DNA of 64,000 bases, taken from positions 16,721 through 80,720 of the forward strand of contig JAJZAQ010000008.1 of NCBI GenBank assembly GCA_021799355.1, read 5' to 3'. Numbering within the stretch: position 1 is the stretch's first letter; the number at the start of each line of letters is the position of its first letter. The translations under genes were made by a program, and so were the position numbers. Below are positions 26,164 to 32,789 of this stretch, piece by piece. Source of the DNA: Pseudomonadota bacterium (GTDB lineage Bacteria > Pseudomonadota > Gammaproteobacteria > Burkholderiales > Burkholderiaceae_C). Under the pieces are notes generated by a model that was given only the letters and a program-made list of their open reading frames with translations, was not told the DNA's origin and made no database searches.

Positions 26164-26738
26164 GGCTGCGCCTCGTGCGCGCGCTGCGCCCAATCGCGCA
26201 GCGCGTCGACGCGGGCGCGGCACGTCTCGTACATCTGCTGCGCGGCGGCGATCCACCCCGCTACGGCCTGCTCGCTGGCGCCGGCAAGTCCGCCGGGATC
26301 GGCGGCAGGCTCGGCAGGGGCGCGAGCAGCGCTGCCGGCGGCTTGGGGCAGACGCAGGCCGGCACCACCGGGCGCGGCGCTGGCGTTGAGCACCCGCACA
26401 GCGCCAGCAGACAGGCACTGGCGAGAAGCAGAGGTGACGGCGGCAAGGTCATGGCGGGTTTTCTCCAGAGTGGCGCGGGCGGCGGCTTCGCGCGATTGCG
26501 CGGTGGAAACGGCGGCATCGGCAGCGGCCAGCGCGGCCTGCAAGCGCGCGGTGTTGGCCCGCTCGGCAGCGGCCAGGGCCTCGGCGGCCTGGCGGTCGCG
26601 CGCCGCGGCAGCGGCCTCCACGCGGGCCAGGGTGGCGCTGGCGCGCTGGTGCGCCACCCACCAGCCGGCGGCAAACGCGCCGGCCAGCAGCGCGACGGCC
26701 GCGGCGATGCGCAGCGTGGGCAGCGGCAGCGGGATCAT
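26160..26738 (-). CDS. Rz-like inner-membrane spanin
   Basis: 192 residues from ATG 26738, whose ATGA overlaps the stop of the preceding small membrane gene; an earlier GTG (26753) is less likely. A single N-terminal transmembrane helix (LRIAAAVALLAGAFAAGWWV) is followed by a long Ala/Glu/Arg coiled coil in the periplasm. A lipoprotein gene is nested in another frame, the classic Rz/Rz1 arrangement. It disrupts the outer membrane at lysis together with Rz1. Confidence 0.82.
   Translation of the reverse strand: MIPLPLPTLRIAAAVALLAGAFAAGWWVAHQRASATLARVEAAAAARDRQAAEALAAAERANTARLQAALAAADAAVSTAQSREAAARATLEKTRHDLAAVTSASRQCLSAGAVRVLNASAAPGGAGLRLPQAAGSAARAPAEPAADPGGLAGASEQAVAGWIAAAQQMYETCRARVDALRDWAQRAHEAQP
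26261..26452 (-). CDS. Rz1-like outer-membrane spanin lipoprotein nested inside Rz
   Basis: 63 residues from ATG 26452, entirely within the Rz gene in a different frame. A hydrophobic signal ends in a lipobox-like LCGC, followed by a proline-rich mature part (STPAPRPVVPACVCPKPP). Short, Pro-rich lipoproteins embedded in Rz are the defining feature of Rz1. The lipid-modified Cys would be that in CGC or the one two residues later. Confidence 0.78.
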   Translation of the reverse strand: MTLPPSPLLLASACLLALCGCSTPAPRPVVPACVCPKPPAALLAPLPSLPPIPADLPAPASRP

Positions 26739-26908
26739 TCGCAGCGCTCCCACACGGCCAGCAGCAGATGCACCAGCCCGGCGCCGCCGGCGACCAGGCC
26801 GCCCAGCGCGAACACGGCCAGCGCCAGCGGCGCGGCCAGCAGCACCAGCGCGGTGACGGCGACGGCGTAGCGGCGGGGATGGGTCGAGCGGTCAGGCAGC
26901 AGGCGCAT
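26735..26908 (-). CDS. 57-residue membrane protein of the lysis cassette
   Basis: Starts at ATG 26908, 17 bases inside the end of the holin-like gene, and stops at TGA 26735-26737, which overlaps the ATG of Rz. It is basic at the N-terminus (MRLLPDRSTHPRRY), then hydrophobic throughout (AVAVTALVLLAAPLALAVF and a second Gly/Ala/Leu-rich segment), with one or two transmembrane helices. It is too short for many gene finders. It could be an antiholin or second holin; no family is recognised. Confidence 0.65.
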   Translation of the reverse strand: MRLLPDRSTHPRRYAVAVTALVLLAAPLALAVFALGGLVAGGAGLVHLLLAVWERCE

Positions 26909-27104
26909 CGCGGTCTCCGGGGCGGCTGGTGCCGAACCATGCGCCCATCGCCAGGCCGAAACTCGGGCCGATGCCGGCGATGAAACTCTGCACGTCCAGC
27001 CGGTCGTGCAGCAGCGCCCAGATGAGGCTGCCCACGTAGGCCGCGCCCAGCAGCACCGTGACGGCGGCGCGGAAGTTGAACGCGGCGCGGGAAAAGTCGG
27101 TCAT
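26892..27104 (-). CDS. Holin-like protein
   Basis: 70 residues from ATG 27104, whose ATGA overlaps the endolysin stop. Two predicted transmembrane helices (about 14-32 and 40-60: AAVTVLLGAAYVGSLIWALL, FIAGIGPSFGLAMGAWFG) with a short charged loop LHDRLD and an acidic/basic tail. Size, topology and position next to a signal-anchored endolysin fit a (pin)holin. Confidence 0.72.
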   Translation of the reverse strand: MTDFSRAAFNFRAAVTVLLGAAYVGSLIWALLHDRLDVQSFIAGIGPSFGLAMGAWFGTSRPGDRDAPAA

Positions 27105-27673
27105 TTCTTCGTCTCCGTCGGCGGGTTTTTGGGCGCGGAAGCCGCCTGCGCGGCAGCCGCGGCCCCGGCGGCCAGGCACTGCGCGGCCTCGCGGTTGCGC
27201 CGCTTGGTCAGGCCGGGCAGCTCGACGTATTTCACGCAGCGCCCGGCCTCGCGCTGCACGCACTGCTTGTTGAAGCTGCGGATGGTTTCGCACGCAGCGG
27301 TGTAGTTGCCCGCGCGCAGCTTGGCCGGGATGGTGCTGGCGCACACGGCGCCCGGCCCGACGTTGAAGGCCAGGGAGACGAAGGCGTCCCACTCGCCCTG
27401 GTACATCGGAATGTCGCCCAGGCACTTTTTCAGGGCGGCTTCGGTGGCCGACACGTCGCCGTGCAGCGCCTGCAAGGCGCGCGGCGGGGTGGTTTTGTCG
27501 CCGGGCTTGACCCCGGCGGTATGCCCGAAGCCGATGGTGTGCACATCGGCCGGAGTGGGCTTGTAGGCGGCGTCGCGGTAGTCTTCGTCCAGCGCGATGC
27601 CCACCAGCCCGAGACCGGACAGGGTGAGCGCGGCGGCAAGCACGCGCCCGCGGTTTTGGGGGGACAAACTCAT
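27101..27673 (-). CDS. Phage endolysin, GH24 lysozyme family, likely SAR type
   Basis: 190 residues from ATG 27673. A weakly hydrophobic N-terminal helix (residues 10-28, Ala/Gly/Leu-rich) precedes the catalytic region with Glu30 and the signature VHTIGFGHTAG. Further conserved parts are ITPPRA-like TTPPRALQALHGDVS, FVSLAFNVGPGAVCAST and TKRRNREAAQCLA. The short, Gly/Ala-rich anchor right before the catalytic Glu is typical of signal-anchor-release endolysins, which are exported by Sec and freed when the membrane is depolarised. It cleaves peptidoglycan. A 17-residue upstream extension overlaps the terminator and is not used. Confidence 0.85.
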   Translation of the reverse strand: MSLSPQNRGRVLAAALTLSGLGLVGIALDEDYRDAAYKPTPADVHTIGFGHTAGVKPGDKTTPPRALQALHGDVSATEAALKKCLGDIPMYQGEWDAFVSLAFNVGPGAVCASTIPAKLRAGNYTAACETIRSFNKQCVQREAGRCVKYVELPGLTKRRNREAAQCLAAGAAAAAQAASAPKNPPTETKK

Positions 27674-27708
27674 GGCGGCAGCAGGCAAGACCCGATGCCG
27701 CCGAGCGT

Positions 27709-27731
27709 AAAAATGGCCGCGCAAGGCGGCC
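27709..27731 (-). terminator. Terminator between moron genes and lysis genes
   Basis: Minus-strand stem GGCCGC / GCGGCC with a 5-base loop, one A, then five T. It shares the following 16 bases with the terminator at 16020. It separates the moron unit upstream from the endolysin gene, whose own transcription must then start or antiterminate here. Confidence 0.7.
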
Positions 27732-27753
27732 AGAAAACGGGTTTAAGCCCTGA

Positions 27754-28311
27754 TTATTTGGTGCACCACATCATGCGCACGGCGCGCTCGAATGCGGCGA
27801 TCTGGTCGTCGCGGTCGGCCACGTCATACACGGCGGTTTTGAGTTCTTCTTTGCGCATGAACGCGATCATTGCCTCCGTGCTGCTGCTGACCAGCGCGAG
27901 CAAGGCTTTTTTTGCATCTTCGGCGCAGGGGGCCACTTTGGTTTCCTGCACTTCGCGGGTGAGGTCTTGCATTTTGCCAACCGGGCCGGCCAGCGCAATG
28001 CGTGCGGTCGATCGCGCCAGGGTATCCACGTCGATCCAACGACCATAAAGCGCAATCAGTTTGCTGGCCTGCGGCGGCCCCTGAAGGTTGCGATCGGGCT
28101 CGATATGCTCGACGGGCTTTTTTGGCGGCGCGGGCTGAGCGTAAGGCTTGCCTTCGCCCCAGATTTTCACATCGGCAGATTTGTGAGACGGCGGACAGGG
28201 TTCTGCTTGATAAGAGATTCTCCCGGTCGCATCCGTGCACTTGTTCAGCGCCCATGCCGGCGCGGCGACGAAAAACGCCGCCAGGACGGCGGCGACGATC
28301 TGGCGGTGCAT
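27754..28311 (-). CDS. Secreted DUF4124-like moron protein
   Basis: 185 residues with a clear Sec signal (MHRQIVAAVLAAFFVAAPAWA). Next comes KCTDATGRISYQAEPCP, the pattern of DUF4124 domains common in betaproteobacterial envelope proteins. The rest is helical and charged, with a C-terminal Cys. It is preceded by GGAGG within the 108-bp repeat and followed by a terminator. It is not a normal phage part, so I read it as a lysogenic-conversion (moron) gene acting in the periplasm. Confidence 0.65.
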   Translation of the reverse strand: MHRQIVAAVLAAFFVAAPAWALNKCTDATGRISYQAEPCPPSHKSADVKIWGEGKPYAQPAPPKKPVEHIEPDRNLQGPPQASKLIALYGRWIDVDTLARSTARIALAGPVGKMQDLTREVQETKVAPCAEDAKKALLALVSSSTEAMIAFMRKEELKTAVYDVADRDDQIAAFERAVRMMWCTK

Positions 28312-28317
28312 GTTGAT

Positions 28318-28425
28318 CCTCCCCTTAAGCCGCCCGACGCGTGGCGGCGGTGAACTGTTCGCGGGCTGCGTCGTAATCCCGCGTGAGTTTATCTGTCAGA
28401 ATCGACAAATCCGCGCGCATCTGCG
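28318..28425. repeat. 108-bp direct repeat, copy 1 (gene remnant)
   Basis: Nearly identical (about 2-3 differences) to 29334-29441 in the same orientation. It holds the last 31 codons, stop and ribosome site of the 69-residue gene at 29341-29550. This copy has no proper gene start, only a possible GTG giving about 36 residues, and is a truncated duplicate. Confidence 0.85.
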
Positions 28426-28456
28426 TATCACGCACCGGTTTTACGCATCGAGGCGC

Positions 28457-29329
28457 TCAGCTCTTCACTTGGACCATTTGTGTGTAATCCTTGCCGTCAC
28501 CATGGCAATACGCAGACCATGAGGTCATGAACTCCGGCGAATGATCCAGCGAATCAGCAATCAGCGGTGCGCCATTGGGGCTGATGACCATGTAGTTGCG
28601 CACATACGCGCCGAAGCCGTTTTTTGCGGCCAGGTCGATGCACCAGGCACCGGACGGCATCAACAGGGCGCTGCGCACTTTTGCGCTGTCGGGGTCTTTG
28701 AGGCTACCGCGCCAGACCTTCACCGCGGCCAGCGCCATGCTGCCGTGCTCCTTCCAGTCCTGGGGGAGTTGCTGCGCGGAGAGTATCGACTTGCCGTAAT
28801 AGCCGGCGTAGACGATGGCCGCCAGTACCAGAACGCCGATGAGGATTTTCAGCGACCGGCTATTGGACGGTTCGGTTTTGAGGTTCGTGCGGGCTGCAGC
28901 GGTGTTCATAGAGCGAACGGACGCCGCTGCCGAAGGGGCGTGCTCTGCGCTGGTGACTGGCGACAGGCGGGAGACCTCCTCGGTGGTGGGTTCGGCGCTC
29001 TGGGCGTCTGGCACGTGGCCGAACTCTGCCGCCAGACGCGCCCCGCGCGGGGTATCGAGCGGGACGAGATTGGCTGAGCCGCAGGCCGGGCACACGTCAT
29101 GCCGGGAGGTCAGCCGCCAGACCGAGTAAATCATTCCCGGTATGAGGAAAAACAGCCACAGCAGCAGCTCCACGCCGAAGGAGCCTTTGGTGTGCGTGGT
29201 GGCATACCCCACGGTTCCGCAGTCCGCGCAAACCTTTTTCACCTTCGGCTGCCGGGGTTGCATGCCTTTGTAGAGCACGACACCGACCGCCAAGATGAAG
29301 GTGACGAGCAAAAAAACGCCGATGTCCAT
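28457..29329 (-). CDS. Zinc-ribbon membrane protein, candidate moron
   Basis: 290 residues. Helix 1 (about 4-22, VFLLVTFILAVGVVLY) is followed by a split zinc ribbon: CADCGT (34-39) and CPACGS (about 80-85) with a second membrane segment (LLLWLFFLIPGMIYSVW) between the two halves. A polar linker with Ser/Thr/Glu (100-155) leads to a third helix (ILIGVLVLAAIVYAGYYG). The C-terminal domain (about 185-290) has KVWRGSLKDPDSAKVRSALL and Cys residues. It is flanked by 108-bp direct repeats and lies outside the conserved phage modules. Function unknown; superinfection exclusion is one possibility. Confidence 0.6.
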   Translation of the reverse strand: MDIGVFLLVTFILAVGVVLYKGMQPRQPKVKKVCADCGTVGYATTHTKGSFGVELLLWLFFLIPGMIYSVWRLTSRHDVCPACGSANLVPLDTPRGARLAAEFGHVPDAQSAEPTTEEVSRLSPVTSAEHAPSAAASVRSMNTAAARTNLKTEPSNSRSLKILIGVLVLAAIVYAGYYGKSILSAQQLPQDWKEHGSMALAAVKVWRGSLKDPDSAKVRSALLMPSGAWCIDLAAKNGFGAYVRNYMVISPNGAPLIADSLDHSPEFMTSWSAYCHGDGKDYTQMVQVKS

Positions 29330-29333
29330 TTTT

Positions 29334-29441
29334 CCTCCCCTCAGGCCGCCCGACGCGTGGCGGCGGTGAACTGTTCGCGGGCTGCGTCGTAATCCCGCGT
29401 GAGTTTATCTGTCAGAATCGACAAATCCGCGCGCATCTGCG
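29334..29441. repeat. 108-bp direct repeat, copy 2 (end of intact gene)
   Basis: Contains the 3' part and ribosome-site region of the intact 69-residue gene. With copy 1 at 28318-28425 it brackets the zinc-ribbon membrane gene, so the whole unit looks inserted or duplicated as a cassette. Confidence 0.85.
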
Positions 29442-29550
29442 CGTCCCAGACGCGGTCGTCCGGGGCGGTGAGCGCGGACAGGGCGCGCCAGCAGGCGGCG
29501 ATTTCGTCCATCGCGTCCAGCGCGGCGGAGGCTGCGGCGTTGAGGTGCAT
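29341..29550 (-). CDS. Small prophage protein, unknown
   Basis: 69 residues, helical: MHLNAAASAALDAMDEIAAC, then a region ending TAATRRAA. Its last 31 codons are duplicated downstream at 28318-28425. It is part of the middle operon with the coiled-coil gene upstream. Function unknown. Confidence 0.6.
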   Translation of the reverse strand: MHLNAAASAALDAMDEIAACWRALSALTAPDDRVWDAQMRADLSILTDKLTRDYDAAREQFTAATRRAA

Positions 29551-29563
29551 GGCCGGCCTCCTT

Positions 29564-29806
29564 TCAGCGCGCGGCCTGCGCCGCGTCGCGGGCTTCGCTG
29601 GCTTCGAGGTAGCGCTGGCGCACGGCCTCGAATACGCGGTTGGCGTCGGCGCGGCGCCGGCGGGCGGCCAGCAGGGCTTGCTGCGCCTCGCGCACGTGCA
29701 GATCGGCCAGTTCCAGGCGGTATTGGGCGTCGCGCTTGGCTTCCCACAGTTCGGCGACTTCGGCGGCGGTGGGCACCGCCGCCGCGGGGCGTTGGGCGGC
29801 GATCAT
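29564..29806 (-). CDS. Small coiled-coil prophage protein, unknown
   Basis: 80 residues, predicted almost wholly helical (EVAELWEAKRDAQYRLELAD and following, ending EASEARDAAQAAR). It starts right after the Rha-family gene (3 bases). Function unknown. Confidence 0.58.
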   Translation of the reverse strand: MIAAQRPAAAVPTAAEVAELWEAKRDAQYRLELADLHVREAQQALLAARRRRADANRVFEAVRQRYLEASEARDAAQAAR

Positions 29807-29809
29807 GGC

Positions 29810-30388
29810 TCAGCCCTCCTGCGCGAAGGGGGCGCCGGCCAGCGGCGGGATGTCGCTGAGGTCGAGGTCGAGCGGCTGCTGGCGCGGGTCGCTGGCCGGG
29901 CGCGGCGCGGCGGCGGCGGCCTGCGCGCGCTGCTGCAGGGCGCGGGCTTCGCGCCGGGCGTAGGCGATGACCTGGCGGTCGCGCAGCCGCAGCTCGCGCA
30001 GCAGGCGCAGGGCTTCGCGCTCGGCTTTTTCGGCGCGGCGGTCGGTGCGCTGCTTGAGCTCGGCTTCCATGCGGCTGAATTCGGCGATGAAGGCTTCGCG
30101 CATCGCCGCGGCCTTGGCCCCGGTGAAGCCCATGATGAGCATCATCGCGCCGTCACGGGTCATGTGCACCAAGGGCTGCGGCTTGCCCTGCTCATTGACG
30201 TAGGACGACTGCTGAAAATTGAGCCGTCGAAAGTCGTCGCTGCATTCGAGGTTGCGAATGGACTGCAGGACGTTGCGGTGCTGCTTGCCGAAGGCTTCGG
30301 CGACGATCAGGCTGGTGGTGGTGACGTGGCCGTTTTCGACCAGAACGAGCGGGTTCTGGCTGGGCCGGGAGAAGACGAGGTGGTTCAT
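29810..30388 (-). CDS. Rha-family phage regulatory protein
   Basis: 192 residues from ATG 30388. The N-terminal domain (LVLVENGHVTTTSLIVAEAF, KQHRNVLQSIRNLECS, LVHMTRDGAMMLIMGFTG, AAAMREAFIAEFSRMEAEL) is the pRha domain (phi-80 Rha type). A helical basic tail follows. Rha proteins interfere with host functions or act like antirepressors. The upstream leader carries a C4-type antisense RNA and its two target segments, so expression is probably blocked in the lysogen. A longer in-frame extension overlaps those RNA elements and is unlikely to be translated. Confidence 0.85.
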   Translation of the reverse strand: MNHLVFSRPSQNPLVLVENGHVTTTSLIVAEAFGKQHRNVLQSIRNLECSDDFRRLNFQQSSYVNEQGKPQPLVHMTRDGAMMLIMGFTGAKAAAMREAFIAEFSRMEAELKQRTDRRAEKAEREALRLLRELRLRDRQVIAYARREARALQQRAQAAAAAPRPASDPRQQPLDLDLSDIPPLAGAPFAQEG

Positions 30389-30455
30389 GACATGCTCCAG
30401 TGACGGTTTTGAACCGCCCGCCCCGTTCCAATGGGGTGGGCGACCGAAACGGGAG

Positions 30456-30474
30456 TTGGAACTACCGGTGGAGC
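30456..30474 (-). promoter_or_regulatory. Target region of the C4-type antisense RNA in the rha leader
   Basis: On the minus-strand message: GCTCCAC (30468-30474), five bases, GTTCCAA (30456-30462). These are exact complements, in the correct antiparallel order, of GTGGAGC and TTGGAAC in the C4 RNA just upstream. Pairing here would hide the leader about 70 bases before the rha start. Confidence 0.7.
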
Positions 30475-30532
30475 ACCGGCGAGCCTTGCGGCTCCTCCCG
30501 CCCGGCCGCCCGTAACTGGGCATTCAGGCGAC

Positions 30533-30615
30533 AAAAAAGCCGCGTGCAAACGTCTGCGCGGCTCTCGCCGCTCCACTTCGGGGTTCCAATCCCGGCTGCC
30601 GTTGTTTGCGGCAGC
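30533..30615 (-). ncRNA. C4-type antisense RNA
   Basis: Minus strand, about 83 nt. A 5' hairpin (CTGCCG / CGGCAG, 30596-30614) is followed by TTGGAAC (30583-30589), six bases, GTGGAGC (30570-30576), a GCGGC-GAGA-GCCGC hairpin, and a final stem GCCGCG / CGCGGC with six T (30533-30562). The two 7-base segments are complementary to two segments in the downstream rha leader. This architecture is that of the C4 antisense RNAs of phages P1/P7 and many prophages, which block an antirepressor-like gene in the same transcript. Confidence 0.75.
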
Positions 30616-30621
30616 GGGGGA

Positions 30622-30650
30622 AGTGTCCCGTTTTCTGGCGGCGGCGTCAA
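30622..30650 (-). promoter_or_regulatory. Candidate promoter for the C4 RNA / rha transcript
   Basis: TTGACG (30645-30650 on the minus strand), 17 bases, GACACT (30622-30627). The start would fall near 30615, just at the 5' hairpin of the C4 RNA. The -35 box is good and the -10 box weak. Confidence 0.5.
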
Positions 30651-30668
30651 GCGGTTTTTGCGCGGGCG

Positions 30669-30842
30669 CTACAGCGCGACGGCGGCCAGCAGCGCGGCCA
30701 GCGCGGCTTCGAAGCTGAACACGGCCCCGAGCAACGCGAGGTTGCGCAGCCAGACGATGGGTCGCTCGGCAACGAATTCACTCGCGCCGGCATAGGTGAG
30801 CAGCGCGGCGAGCAGCAAGAGTTTGGCGGCAAGGGTGAGCAT
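30669..30842 (-). CDS. 57-residue membrane protein, unknown
   Basis: From ATG 30842 to TAG 30669-30671. Two hydrophobic helices (AAKLLLLAALLTYAG and a C-terminal LALLGAVFSFEAALAALLAA) are separated by a charged stretch EFVAERPIVWLRN. It follows the Mor gene by 12 bases with GAGGA about 10 bases upstream of the start. It is too short for common gene finders. Small membrane proteins downstream of Mor-type activators are frequent in Mu-like phages; no role is known. Confidence 0.55.
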   Translation of the reverse strand: MLTLAAKLLLLAALLTYAGASEFVAERPIVWLRNLALLGAVFSFEAALAALLAAVAL

Positions 30843-30854
30843 GGGCGGGCGTCC

Positions 30855-31241
30855 TCAGGTTTGTTCGGCGGGCTGGGGGGTGGGCTCAGGCAGGAACAGC
30901 CGGCACTGGCGGCGCTCGGCGTCGGCGGCGCGCATGCGCTTGACGATGGCGTAGACCCACACCTTGGAGATGCGGTATTTGCGGGCCAGCTCGGCGTGGT
31001 TGTGGCCGTTGAAGTCGGCCCAGATGCGCAGGTCGCGCTCGTAGCGCTGCAGGGTGTCGGCCTTGGGGATGTAGACGGCGTCGCCGCCCCAGTGCTGGGC
31101 GAAGGCGTACATGACTTCGTGCCCGACGTGGGCGGCGATCTCGGGCTCCAGGCCGACGGTGCGGCGCAGGGTGTCGGCAACGAGGTCGCGCAGGGCGGCG
31201 AGCATTTCGGGGGGCTCGCGCAGCGGGGTGTCTTCGGTCAT
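30855..31241 (-). CDS. mor: Mor-type middle/late transcription activator
   Basis: 128 residues from ATG 31241 with AAGGAGA upstream. A dimerisation-like helical part (MLAALRDLVADTLRR, GLEPEIAAHVGHEVMYAF) and the conserved GGDAVYIPKADTLQRYERDL lead to a C-terminal HTH (NHAELARKYRISKVWVYAIV), the Mor/C family of Mu. It should switch on the middle or late genes that lie to its left. Confidence 0.88.
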   Translation of the reverse strand: MTEDTPLREPPEMLAALRDLVADTLRRTVGLEPEIAAHVGHEVMYAFAQHWGGDAVYIPKADTLQRYERDLRIWADFNGHNHAELARKYRISKVWVYAIVKRMRAADAERRQCRLFLPEPTPQPAEQT

Positions 31242-31273
31242 CGGGGTTCTCCTTGCGGTCGGCGGCGCTTGTG

Positions 31274-31687
31274 TCAGCGCTTGGCGCCGGGGCGGCGGGG
31301 GCCGGGGGGCGCGCCTGAATCGAAAAGTCGTTTCAACTCGCGCAGCGCGGCGGCCACGCGCTCGGGCGGTGCTTTGGGCCAGGCCAGCGCAGGCGGCGCG
31401 GGGCGCGATGGCAGGGCGCGGATGAGCTGCGCAGGGGCGGGCCAGCGCTCGATCTGCACGGCGAGTTGCCGGAAGGCGGCTTGCAGCCGCGGGGCGTCGG
31501 CAGCGGCGTCCCAGGCGATGTTGAGTTCCATGAGGGCTTCGGCCCAGGCGGCGGCGGTGAGGGCGATGGTCTCCGCCGGAGGCTGGCCCGGCAGGGACAG
31601 GGCGACCAGGCGCTGCAGGCCGCCGGCGACTTCGGCCAGCAGCCATTGCGGGGGGATGGGCGCGGGCTTGAGCATGGCGGCGTTCAT
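31274..31687 (-). CDS. Early-region prophage protein, unknown
   Basis: 137 residues from ATG 31687, overlapping the stop of the preceding gene by 4 bases (ATGA). Mostly helical (EVAGGLQRLVALSLPGQPPA, LMELNIAWDAAADAPRLQAA), ending in a basic tail GPRRPGAKR. It belongs to the GemA-containing early operon. No family is recognised. Confidence 0.6.
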   Translation of the reverse strand: MNAAMLKPAPIPPQWLLAEVAGGLQRLVALSLPGQPPAETIALTAAAWAEALMELNIAWDAAADAPRLQAAFRQLAVQIERWPAPAQLIRALPSRPAPPALAWPKAPPERVAAALRELKRLFDSGAPPGPRRPGAKR

Positions 31688-32112
31688 TTGAGGTTTTCCA
31701 GCGCGGCAAAGGCGGCGGCGGTTTTGCTGCCCGCGCCGCGGCGGGGCGCGGCGGGCTGCGATGCGGCCGGGGCGTCTGGGGTGTTGTCGAGCACGCGCCG
31801 CAGGTAGTTGTGGTTTTTGAGCGGGGCGCCGGGGCCTTTGGCGCGGATGGCCTCGACGGTTTCGATCAGCGCGGCGGCCAGGCGGGGGCCGGGAGCGGCC
31901 AGGGCGAGCACGTCGCGGGCGAGCTGCAGGGCGCGGGCGTTGCGCAGGTCTTGCTTTTCGGGGCGGAACAGGCCGATGTAGCCGACCAGCGGGCGCGCGG
32001 TTTCGGCATCGATCGCAGCCAGCAGGGCGAGCAGCTCGCGCCCGGCGTCGTCTTGCACGATGGCTTCGAGATCCAGATGGGCGTGGCACACGGGGCAGCG
32101 GCCGAGGTTCAT
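31684..32112 (-). CDS. Early-region protein with N-terminal Cys motif, unknown
   Basis: 142 residues from ATG 32112. Starts MNLGRCPVCHAHLDLEAIV, a CxxCH motif that may bind zinc with other residues. A helical region (PLVGYIGLFRPEKQDLRN) and a C-terminal APLKNHNYLRRVLD segment follow. Overlaps GemA by 4 bases. The overall look resembles replication-associated phage proteins, but I cannot name a family. Confidence 0.6.
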   Translation of the reverse strand: MNLGRCPVCHAHLDLEAIVQDDAGRELLALLAAIDAETARPLVGYIGLFRPEKQDLRNARALQLARDVLALAAPGPRLAAALIETVEAIRAKGPGAPLKNHNYLRRVLDNTPDAPAASQPAAPRRGAGSKTAAAFAALENLK

Positions 32113-32789
32113 GCCGAGAGTCCTTTGAGGTAGCGTTGCAGCCAGGCGATGACGCGGTCGGCCTCTTCCGGGGTGAGCCAGCGGTCGCTTTCTTCCTGGC
32201 AGGTTTCCCATGCCGCCGTGGCGGCGGTGATGGCACCTGGGGGTAGGCCTTTTTTCGCCGCGATGGCATCACACAGCCGGTCGATGGTCTGGCGGCGCTG
32301 CATCCCCATGGGGTAGAGGCTTTGTCTGACCTTCTCCACATCGATGGGCGGGGTGGCGTGGCGGCGGCGGTCGTATTCGAGGGCGGCGATGACTTTGCCG
32401 GCCTGGTCAGCGCGCAGCCATTGCACTTTGGTGACGCCGCACAGGCGCAGGGCCAGGGCGTCGGCATAGGCCCAGTGCACGGCGCCGCCTTGGCGGTGGC
32501 CTTTTTCGGCGAGCAGGGCTTCGATTTTGGCGAGTTGCGCGTCGGAGATTTTTTCGGGATGGGCCGAGCCGCCGGGGCGCTTGCCGCGCTGGGGGCGGTG
32601 CGCGGGGGAGAAGCCCAGGCGCAGGAATTCGTTCATCAGGGCGGCGAGTTCGGGCACGGTGCAGTCGCCGGCGCTGGTTTTGCCGGTGACGCGCTGGAGC
32701 ACGGCGCGGTAGGTGGCCTCGTCCATGCCGAGCTGGGCGCGGGCGATGTGCGCTTTGGCGATGAGGGTTTTGCGGCGGTCGGCGCTCAT
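32109..32789 (-). CDS. gemA: GemA-like protein (Mu gp16, DUF1018)
   Basis: 226 residues from ATG 32789. The N-terminal block LIAKAHIARAQLGMDEATYR, then VLQRVTGKTSAGDCTVPELA and LMNEFLRLGFSPA, is diagnostic for GemA/DUF1018. In Mu, GemA affects host gene expression and DNA gyrase activity. The C-terminal part (CDAIAAKKGLPPGAITAAT and WLTPEEADRVIAWLQRYLKG) is longer than in Mu. Confidence 0.88.
   Translation of the reverse strand: MSADRRKTLIAKAHIARAQLGMDEATYRAVLQRVTGKTSAGDCTVPELAALMNEFLRLGFSPAHRPQRGKRPGGSAHPEKISDAQLAKIEALLAEKGHRQGGAVHWAYADALALRLCGVTKVQWLRADQAGKVIAALEYDRRRHATPPIDVEKVRQSLYPMGMQRRQTIDRLCDAIAAKKGLPPGAITAATAAWETCQEESDRWLTPEEADRVIAWLQRYLKGLSA

Noticed and set aside
30541..30600. tRNA-like T arm (GGGGTTCCAATCCCGG)
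   Set aside because: No acceptor or anticodon stems can be formed, and the stretch is explained better by the C4 RNA.
30462..30650. 62-residue minus-strand ORF upstream of rha
   Set aside because: It runs through the C4 RNA, its terminator and the target segments and has no ribosome site; likely a reading-frame artefact of the structured RNA.
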